Source: Streptomyces sp. NBC_01237
GTDB taxonomy: Bacteria; Actinomycetota; Actinomycetes; Streptomycetales; Streptomycetaceae
Reading direction: 5' to 3'
NCBI RefSeq assembly: GCF_035917275.1
Contig: NZ_CP108508.1
Coordinates: 1,798,001-1,862,000, forward strand
Length of the DNA: 64,000 nucleotides
Shown here: in pieces, positions 51,854 through 61,166 of the stretch
How positions within the stretch are numbered: the first letter of the stretch is position 1
How the letters are laid out: each line of letters opens with the position of its first letter
Notes under the pieces: model-generated
Told to the model about the DNA's origin: nothing
The model's input: the letters and a program-made list of their open reading frames with translations, nothing else
The model's database searches: none
Position numbers and translations under genes: made by a program

Positions 51854-52533
51854 CTCTCGGCCCGCTTCTCCCCGACGAGGGTGACGACACACTCGATGAC
51901 CTGCTGAAGGGTCAGCTCGGTGGTGTCCACCTCGACGGCGTCGTCCGCCTTGGCCAGCGGGGAGGTCTTGCGGCCGGAGTCGGCGGCGTCCCGCTGGATC
52001 AGCGCCTCCTTCGTGGCGGCGAGGTCGGAGCCCTTGACCTCGCCGCTGCGGCGGGCGGCCCGTGCCTCCGGGGACGCGGTGAGGAAGATCTTGAGGTCGG
52101 CGTCGGGGAGCACGGTGGTGCCGATGTCGCGGCCCTCGACCACGATGCCGTTCTCGGCGCCCGCCGCGATGGCGCGCTGGAGCTCGGTGATCCGGCTGCG
52201 CACCTCGGGGACGGCGCTGACGGCGCTGACCTTGGAGGTGACCTCCTGGGTGCGGATCGGGCCCGCGGCGTCCTCGCCGTCGACGGTGATCGTCGGGGCG
52301 GCCGGGTCCGTTCCGGAGACGATGACCGGCTTGGCGGCGGCGGTCGCCACCTCCGCCGCGTTCTGTACGTCGATGCCGTTGTTCAGCATCCACCAGGTGA
52401 TCGCCCGGTACTGGGCGCCGGTGTCCAGGTAGCTCAGGCCGAGCTGGGCGGCGACGGCCTTGGACGTGCTCGACTTGCCGGTGCCGGAGGGCCCGTCAAT
52501 AGCGACGATCACTGAGGCGCTTACGGTTTCCAC
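51850..52533 (-). CDS. cmk: Cytidylate kinase
   Basis: The 227-residue kinase has VIVAIDGPSGTGKSSTSKAVAAQLG (P-loop), LSYLDTGAQYRAITWWML, the CMP-specific region and VVEGRDIGTTVLPDADLKIFLTAS. It makes CDP/dCDP from CMP/dCMP. I chose GTG 52533 because AGGAAGG then lies 11 bases upstream; a GTG four codons earlier (52545) would sit only 2 bases from that site. It is followed by plsC with overlapping codons. Confidence 0.95.
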   Translation of the reverse strand: METVSASVIVAIDGPSGTGKSSTSKAVAAQLGLSYLDTGAQYRAITWWMLNNGIDVQNAAEVATAAAKPVIVSGTDPAAPTITVDGEDAAGPIRTQEVTSKVSAVSAVPEVRSRITELQRAIAAGAENGIVVEGRDIGTTVLPDADLKIFLTASPEARAARRSGEVKGSDLAATKEALIQRDAADSGRKTSPLAKADDAVEVDTTELTLQQVIECVVTLVGEKRAER

Positions 52534-52646
52534 GGTGGTGGACACCTTCCTGGTACACGGGGTGAGGGCGAACGGGCCACAAGACGGCCACGCACCAGGT
52601 TACCGAGTGCCGGGCGGAGCCTTGTACCCCGTGGTGGCGGGCCCGC

Positions 52647-53732
52647 TCACGGGCGCAGGGACCAGCCCCGCTCCTGGAGCGCCACGGCGAGCGGGGCCGC
52701 CGCGCTCGGCTCGACCATCAGCTGGACCAGGCCCGCCTGCTGGCCGGTGGCGTGCTCGATGCGGACGTCCTCGATGTTGACCCCGGCACGTCCCGCGTCA
52801 GCGAAGATCCGGGCCAGCTCGCCCGGCCGGTCGCCGATCAGCACGACCACGGTCTCGTACGACGCGGGGGCCGCGCCGTGCTTGCCGGGCACCCGGACCC
52901 GGCCCGCGTTGCCGCGGCGCAGGACGTCCTCGATGCCGTCGGTTCCCGCGCGGCGCTCGTCCTCGTCGGCGGACTGGAGGCCGCGCAGTGCCCGTACGGT
53001 CTCCTCCAGGTCGGCGGCGACTCCGGTCAGTACGTCGGCGACCGGGCCGGGGTTGGCGGAGAGGATCTCCACCCACATCCGGGGGTCGGAGGCGGCGATG
53101 CGGGTGACGTCCCTGATGCCCTGCCCACAGAGGCGTACGGCCGTCTCGTCGGCCTCCTCCAGGCGGGCGGCGACCATCGAGGAGATCAGCTGCGGGGTGT
53201 GGGAGACGAGGGCGACGGCGCGGTCGTGGGCGTCGGCGTCCATGACGACCGGGACGGCGCGGCACAGCGCGACCAGTTCCAGGGCGAGGTTGAGGACCTC
53301 GGTGTCGGTGTCCCGGGTCGGGGTGAGGACCCAGGGGCGGCCCTCGAAGAGGTCGGCGGTGCCGGCGAGGGGGCCCGAGCGTTCCTTGCCCGACATCGGG
53401 TGCGTACCGATGTAGGGGGTGAGGTCGATGCCGAGGGCCTCCAGCTCGCGGCGCGGGCCGCCCTTGACGCTCGCGACGTCCAGGTAGCCCCGGGCCACCC
53501 CCTCGCGCATGGCGGTGGCCAGCACGGATGCGGTGTGGGCGGGCGGTACGGCGACGATCGCCAGGTCGACGCGGCCCTCGGGCGCCTCCTCCGTACCGGC
53601 GCCGAGTGCCGCCGCGGTACGGGCCGACGAGGGGTCGTGGTCGACGAGGTGGACATGGATGCCGCGCCCGGCGAGGGCGAGGGCCGCGGAGGTGCCGACC
53701 AGTCCCGTTCCGATGACGAGGGCGGTTCTCAC
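52647..53732 (-). CDS. tyrA: Prephenate dehydrogenase with C-terminal ACT domain
   Basis: The 361-residue enzyme starts MRTALVIGTGLVGTSAALALAGRG (NAD-binding). It carries the TyrA core (THPMSGKERSGP, ALVSHTPQLISSMVAARL) and a C-terminal ACT segment (VVVLIGDRPGELARIFADAGRAGVNIEDVRIEH) that likely binds tyrosine as feedback inhibitor. It converts prephenate to 4-hydroxyphenylpyruvate. GTG 53732 overlaps the aroH stop, which places chorismate mutase and prephenate dehydrogenase in one coupled unit. Confidence 0.95.
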   Translation of the reverse strand: MRTALVIGTGLVGTSAALALAGRGIHVHLVDHDPSSARTAAALGAGTEEAPEGRVDLAIVAVPPAHTASVLATAMREGVARGYLDVASVKGGPRRELEALGIDLTPYIGTHPMSGKERSGPLAGTADLFEGRPWVLTPTRDTDTEVLNLALELVALCRAVPVVMDADAHDRAVALVSHTPQLISSMVAARLEEADETAVRLCGQGIRDVTRIAASDPRMWVEILSANPGPVADVLTGVAADLEETVRALRGLQSADEDERRAGTDGIEDVLRRGNAGRVRVPGKHGAAPASYETVVVLIGDRPGELARIFADAGRAGVNIEDVRIEHATGQQAGLVQLMVEPSAAAPLAVALQERGWSLRP

Positions 53733-54091
53733 TGGGCGATGTCCTTGCGCAGGGTGGCGGTGGCGCCGAGGTAGACGTGCTGGATCCCGGCCCGGGGGAG
53801 CGAGGTCTCGACATGGGCGAGTATCCGCACGACACGGGGCATGGCCCCCTGGATGTCCAGCTCCTGGGCGCAGATCAGCGGGACGTCGACGATGCCGAGG
53901 CCGCGGGCCGCGGCGGCCGGGAAGTCGCTGTGCAGATCAGGGGTGGCGGTGAACCAGATGCTGATCAGGTCGTCGGAGACCAGGTTGTTGCGCTCCAGGA
54001 CGGCGGTGAGCAGGGCACCGACCTGCTCGTCCATGTGTCCGGCCTCGTCCTGTTCCAGCTGGACGGCTCCACGGACCGCTCGTACCGCCAC
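53729..54091 (-). CDS. aroH: Chorismate mutase, AroH type
   Basis: The 120-residue protein shows VRAVRGAVQLEQDEAGHMDEQVGALLTAVLERNNL, FTATPDLHSDFPAAAARGLG and LRKDIAQ at the end, the trimeric B. subtilis AroH fold with the active Arg residues. It turns chorismate into prephenate. GTG 54091 has GAGGAG 6 bases upstream. It is coupled to tyrA. Confidence 0.95.
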   Translation of the reverse strand: MAVRAVRGAVQLEQDEAGHMDEQVGALLTAVLERNNLVSDDLISIWFTATPDLHSDFPAAAARGLGIVDVPLICAQELDIQGAMPRVVRILAHVETSLPRAGIQHVYLGATATLRKDIAQ

Positions 54092-54582
54092 GTCGTACTC
54101 CTCGCCTCTTCGATTCATCGTTTCCGGGCACCTCGGCACCTCGGCACCTCGGTGTCACAAGTGCCTCAGTGCCTTGGGGGCCCGGCGCCCGCGCTCTTCG
54201 CGTCGCGCCGTTGCCTCCTGTGTCCTGCAGCCTAGAGGGGTCCGGCCGCCCTCGGCCACGGTGCTCTGTCCGTGAGACACGGCGGTGGTGTGGACGGCGA
54301 GGAGCGGTTGCCGGATCCGTGCCACGAGCCGCTCGGGCGTCGCGGTGGTCCGCCCGCGCACCCGGTCGGCCGGAAGATCTGTGCCGTGCGGAAGGCCGGA
54401 CCACGCCTGGCCGGTGAGACCGGGGTGGCGAGCATCCCGGCCAGTCCGTCGGGCGGCGTTGCCGACGCCGCCCGGATCAGCCCTTGCGCCACTCGGGGGC
54501 ACCCACCGCCGGGTTGCTTCGCGTTCACGGTCCCGCGGGCCACGATGGCTCTCCCCTGCCGCCCGACAACGTACGGAGAGCC
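54092..54582. other. Spacer between aroH and the Rieske protein gene
   Basis: About 490 bp with no gene supported. It contains three tandem copies of the 8-mer GGCACCTC (54127-54150) close to the aroH start, and an otherwise GC-rich stretch whose ORFs have no family features. A divergent promoter pair must lie here. Confidence 0.5.
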
Positions 54583-55032
54583 ATGAACACACGGCGAAGG
54601 ACGGTCCTGGCCACGGGCGCGGCGAGCGCCGCGGCCCTGGTGACCGGCTGCGGGTCCTCCGGCGGTGGGGGCAGCGGCGACAGCCGTACGCCGGCCGCCT
54701 CGGACGGCGCGACGAGTGCCGGTTCCGGTGTCTCGCCCGACGGCGGGAAGGAGCTGGCCAGGACCGACGACATCCCGGTCGGCGGCGGCACCGTCCTCCA
54801 GGACCGGAAAATCGTGGTGACCCAGCCCGCGGCGGGCGAGTTCAAGGCGTTCTCGGCCGTCTGCACCCATGCGGGCTGCATCGTCTCGTCGGTCGCCGAC
54901 GGCACCATCGACTGCGCCTGCCACGGGAGCAGATTCAGCATCACGGACGCCGCGGTGGAAGCCGGTCCCGCGCCGCGTCCGCTGCCCGCGCAGAAGATCA
55001 CCGTCTCCGACGGGATCATCCGGTCGGCCTGA
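54583..55032 (+). CDS. Rieske [2Fe-2S] lipoprotein with twin-arginine signal
   Basis: The 149-residue protein starts MNTRRRTVLATGAASAAALVTGC, a Tat-type signal whose lipobox ends at Cys23. A Gly/Ser/Ala linker follows, then a Rieske domain with CTHAGC and CACHGSRF (two Cys and two His ligands). It is an exported, membrane-attached electron carrier with a folded cluster, fitting Tat export. ATG 54583 follows ACGGAGAGCC. It is not near cytochrome bc genes, so its partner is unknown; such small Rieske proteins are common in streptomycetes. Confidence 0.92.
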   Translation: MNTRRRTVLATGAASAAALVTGCGSSGGGGSGDSRTPAASDGATSAGSGVSPDGGKELARTDDIPVGGGTVLQDRKIVVTQPAAGEFKAFSAVCTHAGCIVSSVADGTIDCACHGSRFSITDAAVEAGPAPRPLPAQKITVSDGIIRSA

Positions 55033-55156
55033 CCGGCCTCTCCCCGCCGTACGGGACGGATCCCTGCCGTACGGGACCGGATCCTGGCCGTACGGGACAG
55101 GATCCTGGCCGTACAGGACGGATTCCCGGCCGTACGGGACGGGAGAGGCCGGTCAG
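55029..55156. repeat. Five 21-bp tandem repeats enclosed in a perfect 16-bp inverted repeat
   Basis: Arms CTGACCGGCCTCTCCC (55029-55044) and GGGAGAGGCCGGTCAG (55141-55156) are perfect complements. The 96-bp loop holds five copies starting with CCGTACGG or CCGTACAG at 55047, 55067, 55088, 55109 and 55130 (periods 20, 21, 21, 21). Each unit joins two palindromes, CCGTACGG and GGATCC or a variant. The left arm overlaps the Rieske stop codon. It lies between convergent genes and probably works as a terminator, but the structure is far larger than needed. Confidence 0.85.
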
Positions 55157-55165
55157 GGGCGCGGT

Positions 55166-58100
55166 TCAGGAGACCGGGCGTCGGAGGTCCGCCAGCAGCG
55201 CGGCCTCCGCGACCTCCGGGTGCCCGCTCGCGCGCAGGGCGTCCAGCCCGTCCACCCACGGCTGGGCCCAGGAGGTGGACTCGCCGCCCCTGACGACCAG
55301 GTGCACGGCGGCGAGCCCGGCCGTGACCGAGCCGTGTGCGCGCAGCATCCCGGCCACTGCCGCGATGGCCCCGACGGGCTGGACGTTCGTCGGTGTCCGC
55401 CGGTGGTCGCGCACCTGGTCGAGGTGGCCCGGCCGCTCCCCCGCCAGGCCGAGCCAGCGTTCCCAGCGCTCCGGCGAGGCGTCCGCGACCGCCAGCGCCG
55501 TCAGGGCCGCCGTCAGCGCCACGCGGGACGCGGAGTGTGCCAGCCCGGCCCGCTCCAGCGCGTCGGCCACCGCGTCGAGCGCTCCCGCCGGGCGCTCGCG
55601 GTACGCGTCGTTCTGTTCGCCCAGGACCCACAGAGCGGCGCGCCGCTCCTCGGGGGCGCCGCTCCGGGCCTGTGCCACCAGTACGCCGAGCACGGTGACC
55701 AGTTCCCCGTGGCGCGGGCCGGGGACGGCCCACTCGCACAGCAGGTCCAGCGCGTCGCCCCGGACCTCACGCGGACGCTCCGGGTCGCCCGCCACGGCCG
55801 CCATCGTTCCGCGTACCGGCCCGTCGGCCGAGCCGGGGCCCCTGAGCGCGTGGGCGGCCTGCACCGCCGTGCTCCGCTCCGCGGTGGCCACCGTCCGGGC
55901 GAGGAACCGGTACCGGGCCCCGGCGGCCGCGGCCCGGTCGGGACGTGCGGCGAGAACCCGCTCGCGTACCGCCGGGTGATGCAGTTGTGCGGCGAGCCGC
56001 TCCCCGATGCCCGGTGCGTCCATCCGCGCCGCCAGGGGGCCGGCCATCGCGGCGTGGACGTCACGGTGCTGGCCCGGTGCGTCCCAGCCCGCGAGCAGGG
56101 CGGCGGTCGCGTTCGGGGAGGACAGCGCGGACAGCCCCCGGACGGCCGCCTTCCGGCCGCCGACGGACCCGTCGGTGTCCCGGACCATCCGGGCGAACCG
56201 GGCCACGGCCTCCTCGTCGGGCACCGTGGCGAGCAGGGTCCTGGCCCCGGCCATCGCCGCCCGGCCCCGCACCCCGCCGGTCCCGGCGCGGTCGAGCAGG
56301 AAGTCCAGCGTCCGGGGGTGCGCTGCGGCCCCTCCGCGCTCGGCCGCCCGCTCCCCCAGCGCCCCGCAGGCGGCGGCCGCCACGGGCTGCGGTGCCCCGG
56401 CGACGAGCGCGTACAGGGCCTCGGTGTCGCCCAGCAGGGCCGCCGCGTCGGCGCGTTCCCGCAGCGGTACGTCCTCGTCCGCCGCCACCCGGGCCAGTTG
56501 CGCGTCGAGCAGGGCCCGCTGGCGCGGCAGCCACCGCCCGAGTCCGGCGCGCGCCTGGCGGGGTGCCCAGCGCGACGGCAGGTCCGCCCCCATGACGGTG
56601 TCGAGGAGGTCGGTGCGGCGCCGGGACAGGGTCCGCCACACTTCGGGCACGGCCACGAAGGACACGTCGGCGGCGAGGAGTTCGGCGCACCGGCGCTCCC
56701 GGGTGACGGGATCGGCGAGCAGGAGCGCGGCGGCCCGCCGGCCCCGTTCGCCGTGCGGATCGTCGAGTGCCGCGCGGCCCACGGCCCCGTCCAGTGCGGG
56801 GAGTTGTGCGAGGTGCCGCGCGAACAGGCCCGCGAACGGAAGGACATGGGCCGGTCTCGGCGTTCCGCAGCGCTCCCAGACCGCGCGGGCCCCGGCGCCC
56901 GTCATGTCCAGCGGGCGCACGTCCCCGCTTCCGCGCGGATCGTCCAGGACCTGGACGAGCAGCCCGACGACGGCCGCCGCCCGTTCGGCGTCACCGGCGC
57001 GTACCGCGCGAAGAGCGGTGCGCCGCAGCCACTTCTCGGCGGCCCGGAGCGTCTGCGCCGTCGAGTCGCGGGACTGCACGGTGGTCGTCGCGGCGTCCCG
57101 CAGCGCGGCGAAGGGTGCCGCGTCCAGCAGCGGGCCGTGGGCGGCGCCCGCGGCGAGAAGAGCGGTGCGGCGCACCTCCTCCTGGTCGTGCCAGGCCCGC
57201 TCGCAGGACAGGAGGACGCGTGCGTACGCCTGCGGATCGCGGTGCTCGTTCACGCAGCGCAGCAGGGCCGCCCAGGCCAGGGCCCGTTCCCACGGGCGGT
57301 GGGCCGCGCTCAGCTCCCGCAGCAGCGGTTCCGCCTCGGCCGGCGGCAGCAGGGAGGCGATCCGGGTGCGCGGGTACGCCCTGCGCCCGGCCCGCCCGTT
57401 CAGCAGGCGTCCGGCGATCTCGGTCCGGTCGGCGGGATCGAGCGAGGCCACGGGGCCGATGAGACCGGTCCAGCGCCCCCGGCTCCCCTCCAGCCGCGCC
57501 TCGACCGCCCGGCGGCGCGCGGCCGGTGGCAGCAGGGCGAGCAGCGGCTCCGCGGTGGTCCAGCAGTCGGTCGGGCCGCCGATGTCGTGCTCCACCCGCA
57601 GGACGTCCGCGAGCAGGGCGGCGTCCTGCGGGCCGCAGGCGTCCAACGCGCGGCGCACCCGCCGGGACAGCGGCCCCGGGGCGAGCGGGACCCGTTCGGT
57701 TCCGGTACGCCGCAGGGAGGCCGCGACGGCGGCCGGTTCCCTGAGCAGCACCAGCGCGGCAGGCCCGGTGACCAGGTGCGGGGCGCGCTCCAGGAGCAGC
57801 GCTCCGGCGGCCGGGTCGTACGCGGTGAGGCGGCTGACCAGCTGCCGGCTGCCGTCGCGCGGCCGGGCCGCCTCCCACTGGTCCCGGCCGTCGGACGGGG
57901 CCCGGTCGGCGAGGTGGGCGGCGAGGGCGCGGGGCGCGGTACGGGTGAGGGTGAACAGGATGCCCTGCGGCACCCCGGACAGCCGGGGCAGCCACTGCCC
58001 GACCGCGTCGGGGGTACAGGCGGGCAGCAGCCGGGCGGCGTCCTCGTCGCCGTGGAGTTCTTGGACGCGGGGAAGGATCCGGTCGGCGAGGGCCCGGCGC

Positions 58101-58468
58101 CGGGACAGCCGCAGAACGCGGTACGTGTCGTGGCGCACGGCCCGCAAGGGGCCGAGGGCCAGGGATTCCAGGGCCTGTTCGGGAACCGGCAGCCGGATCG
58201 CCGCGGACAGGGCGCGCGGGCGCAGCACCGGGTCGGCGAGGGCGAGGGCGACGGTTTCGAGATCGCGGCGGACGACGGCCAGGAACAGTGCCAGCCGGCG
58301 GTCGTCGGGGTCCGCGGTGTCCAGGGCGGCGCGGGCGGCGCGGTAGTCCTCGTCGTCCAGCGAGCGGGTGTGTTCGGCGATGGCCCGCATACGGGCCGGG
58401 TACGGAAGGTGGTCGAACCGGGCGTACAGAACGGTGACTTCTTCTCTGTGGGGCGTGGGTGCGTTCAT
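55166..58468 (-). CDS. Large HEAT-like repeat protein of unknown function
   Basis: The 1100-residue protein is almost entirely alpha-helical, Ala/Arg/Leu-rich and organised in irregular helix pairs (for example LRERADAAALLGDTEALYALV, VRGRAAMAGARTLLATVP, RDVHAAMAGPLAARM), which suggests a long HEAT/ARM solenoid. There is no signal peptide, transmembrane helix or catalytic motif. ATG 58468 was chosen because GGTGAG lies 4 bases upstream; in-frame codons further up have no ribosome site. It diverges from a nucleotidyltransferase gene. Solenoids usually bind proteins; the partner is unknown. Confidence 0.8.
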   Translation of the reverse strand: MNAPTPHREEVTVLYARFDHLPYPARMRAIAEHTRSLDDEDYRAARAALDTADPDDRRLALFLAVVRRDLETVALALADPVLRPRALSAAIRLPVPEQALESLALGPLRAVRHDTYRVLRLSRRRALADRILPRVQELHGDEDAARLLPACTPDAVGQWLPRLSGVPQGILFTLTRTAPRALAAHLADRAPSDGRDQWEAARPRDGSRQLVSRLTAYDPAAGALLLERAPHLVTGPAALVLLREPAAVAASLRRTGTERVPLAPGPLSRRVRRALDACGPQDAALLADVLRVEHDIGGPTDCWTTAEPLLALLPPAARRRAVEARLEGSRGRWTGLIGPVASLDPADRTEIAGRLLNGRAGRRAYPRTRIASLLPPAEAEPLLRELSAAHRPWERALAWAALLRCVNEHRDPQAYARVLLSCERAWHDQEEVRRTALLAAGAAHGPLLDAAPFAALRDAATTTVQSRDSTAQTLRAAEKWLRRTALRAVRAGDAERAAAVVGLLVQVLDDPRGSGDVRPLDMTGAGARAVWERCGTPRPAHVLPFAGLFARHLAQLPALDGAVGRAALDDPHGERGRRAAALLLADPVTRERRCAELLAADVSFVAVPEVWRTLSRRRTDLLDTVMGADLPSRWAPRQARAGLGRWLPRQRALLDAQLARVAADEDVPLRERADAAALLGDTEALYALVAGAPQPVAAAACGALGERAAERGGAAAHPRTLDFLLDRAGTGGVRGRAAMAGARTLLATVPDEEAVARFARMVRDTDGSVGGRKAAVRGLSALSSPNATAALLAGWDAPGQHRDVHAAMAGPLAARMDAPGIGERLAAQLHHPAVRERVLAARPDRAAAAGARYRFLARTVATAERSTAVQAAHALRGPGSADGPVRGTMAAVAGDPERPREVRGDALDLLCEWAVPGPRHGELVTVLGVLVAQARSGAPEERRAALWVLGEQNDAYRERPAGALDAVADALERAGLAHSASRVALTAALTALAVADASPERWERWLGLAGERPGHLDQVRDHRRTPTNVQPVGAIAAVAGMLRAHGSVTAGLAAVHLVVRGGESTSWAQPWVDGLDALRASGHPEVAEAALLADLRRPVS

Positions 58469-58598
58469 CGCGCTCACCGGGAGGGGGTGAGCCGGACCTT
58501 TCGGATCATCGTCATGACGGCGATGGTGGCACCGGAGGCCGCCGTCGCGCAACGATTTTCGCGCGCGGGACGGCTGCCCCTGGCGTACCCTCGCGCAG

Positions 58599-59297
58599 AT
58601 GATCACCGCCGAAGCCGAGGCCCTCGTACGCGACCACACGATCTACTCGTGCGTGATGGGTTCGCGGGCGTTCGGGCTCGCCACGGAGGGCAGCGACACG
58701 GACCGGCGTGGGGTCTTCGTCGCCCCCACCCCGTTGTTCTGGCGCTTCGAGAAGCCGCCGACGCACATCGAGGGTCCGGCCGACGAGCAGTTCTCCTGGG
58801 AACTGGAACGGCTCTGCGAGCTGGCGCTGCGGGCCAACCCGAATGTGCTGGAGTGTCTGCACTCCCCGCTGGTGGAGCGGATCGACGACACGGGCCGTGA
58901 ACTCCTCGCGCTGCGCGGGGCGTTCCTGTCCCGGCTCGCCCACGGGACGTTCGTGCGGTACGCGCGGGGCCAGCGCGGGAAGCTGGACGCGGACGTCAGG
59001 CAGCACGGCGCACCGCGCTGGAAGCACGCGATGCATCTGCTGCGGCTGCTGGCGAGCGGCCGGGATCTGCTGCGTACGGGCGAACTGACGATCGAGGTCG
59101 GTGACGCGCGCGAGGAGTTGCTGGCCGTGAAGCGCGGTGAGGTCCCGTGGGCCGAGGTGGAGCGCCGGATGAACCGGCTGGCCGAGGAGAACGACGAGGC
59201 GGCCGTCCGCTCCCCGCTGCCGGCCGGACCGGACCGGGCCCGGGTGGAGGACTTCCTCGTCCGGACCCGGCGGGCGTCGGCGCACGCGACCGTGTGA
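58599..59297 (+). CDS. Predicted nucleotidyltransferase (COG3541/RlaP-like)
   Basis: The 232-residue protein has the DNA-polymerase-beta-like active site GSRAFGLATEGSDTDRRGVF, where the G-S and DxD residues should bind metal and nucleotide. It continues with NVLECLHSPLV and a helical C-terminus. COG3541 members are sometimes linked to RNA ligases and RNA repair; no ligase is seen here. The sequence TACCCT ends 7 bases before the ATG, so the mRNA may be leaderless. A second member of the family is encoded convergently at 59361. Confidence 0.85.
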   Translation: MITAEAEALVRDHTIYSCVMGSRAFGLATEGSDTDRRGVFVAPTPLFWRFEKPPTHIEGPADEQFSWELERLCELALRANPNVLECLHSPLVERIDDTGRELLALRGAFLSRLAHGTFVRYARGQRGKLDADVRQHGAPRWKHAMHLLRLLASGRDLLRTGELTIEVGDAREELLAVKRGEVPWAEVERRMNRLAEENDEAAVRSPLPAGPDRARVEDFLVRTRRASAHATV

Positions 59298-59360
59298 CGG
59301 CCCTGCCCGCACGACCGGCCGCAACGTCCGTACGAACGGCCGGAACGTACTCCCGGCCCG

Positions 59361-60140
59361 CTACTCCCCCAGCCGGGCGCGCACGACGAGTTCGTTCAGC
59401 GCGTCGAACTCCGTCACCGCGTCCGCCAGCAGCGACCGGGTCTGCGCCTCGTCCAGGACCCGGTGCAGCCCTTCGATGTCCCGCGCCACCGCCGCCCCGT
59501 CCAGCTCCCGCGCCATGCCGTGCTCGGCCTCCGCCTTCGCCGCGATCAGATCGGGCAGATACGCCGGGGCGGCCACCGCGCCGAGCAGTGTCGGCAGATG
59601 GGCCAGTATCCGACCGCTGCGCATCAGATGGATGCCGGTGAGCAGCGCCCGGAAGGTGTAGAGCAGCGGCTTCAGTTCACCGGTCTTCTCGAAGAGCCGC
59701 CACTGGGTTCCGGCGAAACCCCGGTAGTGGTGTGCGTGGTTGCGGGTCAGCACGCCCGGGGCCAGGGCGCACAGTTCCGCGTGGAGTGCGGTCGTGTGCA
59801 CGACCAGCGGGGACAGCAGCTGTTCCAGTACGTAGCCGTTGGGCCGCAGCATGAGACGGACGAACTTGCGCAGGTCGTGCGTGACGAGGTCCATCTCGAC
59901 CCCGTCGCGGTCCCACATCCGTGAGCGGGTCTCGGCCGGTTCGCGCAGCCCCAACAGGTCGTGCGGGGGCAGGATATGGACCCCCCGAAGGTCCACATCC
60001 GAGTCCCGGGACGGGAAGCCGTACAGATGGGCCCCGGAGACCGTGGCGAAGAGCAGCGGTGCCGGCTCCCCGGCGAGGACCGGACCGAGGTCGGTGACCG
60101 GCAGTCCGGCGCGCATGAGGGAGGAGGTCGCGGTGCTCAT
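59361..60140 (-). CDS. Second predicted nucleotidyltransferase (COG3541-like)
   Basis: The 259-residue protein has SGAHLYGFPSRDSDVDLRGVHILP (active-site G-S/A and DxD), VEMDLVTHDLRKFVRLMLRPNGYVLEQLLSPLV, and RGFAGTQW in the second half. It differs clearly from the gene at 58599 (different loop lengths, longer C-terminus), so the two are old paralogues, not a recent duplication. It starts 3 bp after the ADP-ribosylglycohydrolase stop, so it belongs to the pnuC-nadR-nrtR operon. Confidence 0.85.
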   Translation of the reverse strand: MSTATSSLMRAGLPVTDLGPVLAGEPAPLLFATVSGAHLYGFPSRDSDVDLRGVHILPPHDLLGLREPAETRSRMWDRDGVEMDLVTHDLRKFVRLMLRPNGYVLEQLLSPLVVHTTALHAELCALAPGVLTRNHAHHYRGFAGTQWRLFEKTGELKPLLYTFRALLTGIHLMRSGRILAHLPTLLGAVAAPAYLPDLIAAKAEAEHGMARELDGAAVARDIEGLHRVLDEAQTRSLLADAVTEFDALNELVVRARLGE

Positions 60141-60143
60141 GGA

Positions 60144-61166
60144 TCAAGCATCCCAGAGCGCGGCCAGCGACAGCAGATCGCTGCGGTACTCGATGCGTTC
60201 CGCCCACTCCTTGGGCCAGGCACCCGCGCCCAGATGGGCCCCGGCCAGCGCACCCGTCAGACAGGCCAGCGAGTCGGAGTCGCCACGGGTGCAGGCGGCC
60301 CGGCGAAGGGCGGTGACGGGCTCCTCGGGGAAGAGGAGGAAGCAGTGCAGGGCCGTGGCGAGTGCTTCTTCCGCGACCCAGCCGTCGCCGGTGGTCCGGC
60401 AGGGGTCGGTCTCGGGCGACGGGGCACGCAGGGCGTCCTGGACCGTGCCCAGCGCGGTCTGGCACTCGTCCCAGCCGCGCTTGATGTACGCCTCGGGCGA
60501 GGAGTCGCCCGCGTACCGCCAGAGGTCTCCGAGCCACCGTTCCAGGTAGCGGCCGCTGTTCTCGTACGCGTAGGAACGCAGCTGCCCCACGAGTCCCATC
60601 GGCTCCGCCCCCTGGGCCAGCAGGAACACCGCGCGGGCCAGCAGGTCGGAGGCGGCCAGTGCCGTCGGGTGGCCGTGGGTGAGGGCCGCCTGGAGCTGGG
60701 CCGCTCCGGCGCGCTGTTCCTCGCTGAGGCCGGGTACGAGTCCGACGGGCGCGACCCGCATGTTGGCGCCGCAGCCCTTGGAGCCGGTCTGGCTGGCCTC
60801 CTGCCAGATCCGGTCGCCGTCGAGCAGCCGGCACGCCTTCATGCAGGTGTGTCCGGGGGCCCGGTTGTTGTCCGGCGAGTGGAACCAGTCCACGAACTCC
60901 GCGCGGACCGGGCGGACCAGCCGCAGCGGGGTGAGCGGTCCGCGGTCCATGGCGGTGCGTATGCCACGCCCCAGCGCGAGCGTCATCTGGGTGTCGTCGG
61001 TGACGATCGCGGGTCTGGGCAGCGCCATCTGCCGCCACGGCCCGCACTTGGCGAGGATGGCGGGCACATCGTTGAACTCGGTGGGGAAGCCCAGTGCGTC
61101 GCCGAGCGCGAGCCCGGTCAGCGCACCCGTGGCCGCCTGTTTGGTGAGGGTCCTGGTCGTGTTCAT
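60144..61166 (-). CDS. ADP-ribosylglycohydrolase family protein
   Basis: The 340-residue protein has GALTGLALGDALGFPTEF at the N-terminus, the metal site VTDDTQMTLALG and the C-terminal metal motif RGDSDSLACLTGALAGAHLGA. These bind the two magnesium ions in DraG/ARH-type hydrolases that remove ADP-ribose. ATG 61166 overlaps the nrtR stop (ATGA). The link with NAD salvage genes suggests recycling of ADP-ribose from proteins, nucleic acids or metabolites. Confidence 0.92.
   Translation of the reverse strand: MNTTRTLTKQAATGALTGLALGDALGFPTEFNDVPAILAKCGPWRQMALPRPAIVTDDTQMTLALGRGIRTAMDRGPLTPLRLVRPVRAEFVDWFHSPDNNRAPGHTCMKACRLLDGDRIWQEASQTGSKGCGANMRVAPVGLVPGLSEEQRAGAAQLQAALTHGHPTALAASDLLARAVFLLAQGAEPMGLVGQLRSYAYENSGRYLERWLGDLWRYAGDSSPEAYIKRGWDECQTALGTVQDALRAPSPETDPCRTTGDGWVAEEALATALHCFLLFPEEPVTALRRAACTRGDSDSLACLTGALAGAHLGAGAWPKEWAERIEYRSDLLSLAALWDA

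Noticed and set aside
54155..54592. Reverse and forward ORFs between aroH and the Rieske gene
   Set aside because: Arg/Gly/Pro-rich translations without start signals or family features; the region is treated as intergenic.
55029..55156. CRISPR array
   Set aside because: Units are contiguous 21-bp repeats with no spacers and there are no cas genes.
55033..55160. Heptapeptide repeat (PYGTGSW-like) coded by the 21-bp array
   Set aside because: The array lies after the Rieske stop codon and within a perfect inverted repeat; the frame-preserving period is explained by the DNA structure, and no start or ribosome site precedes it.
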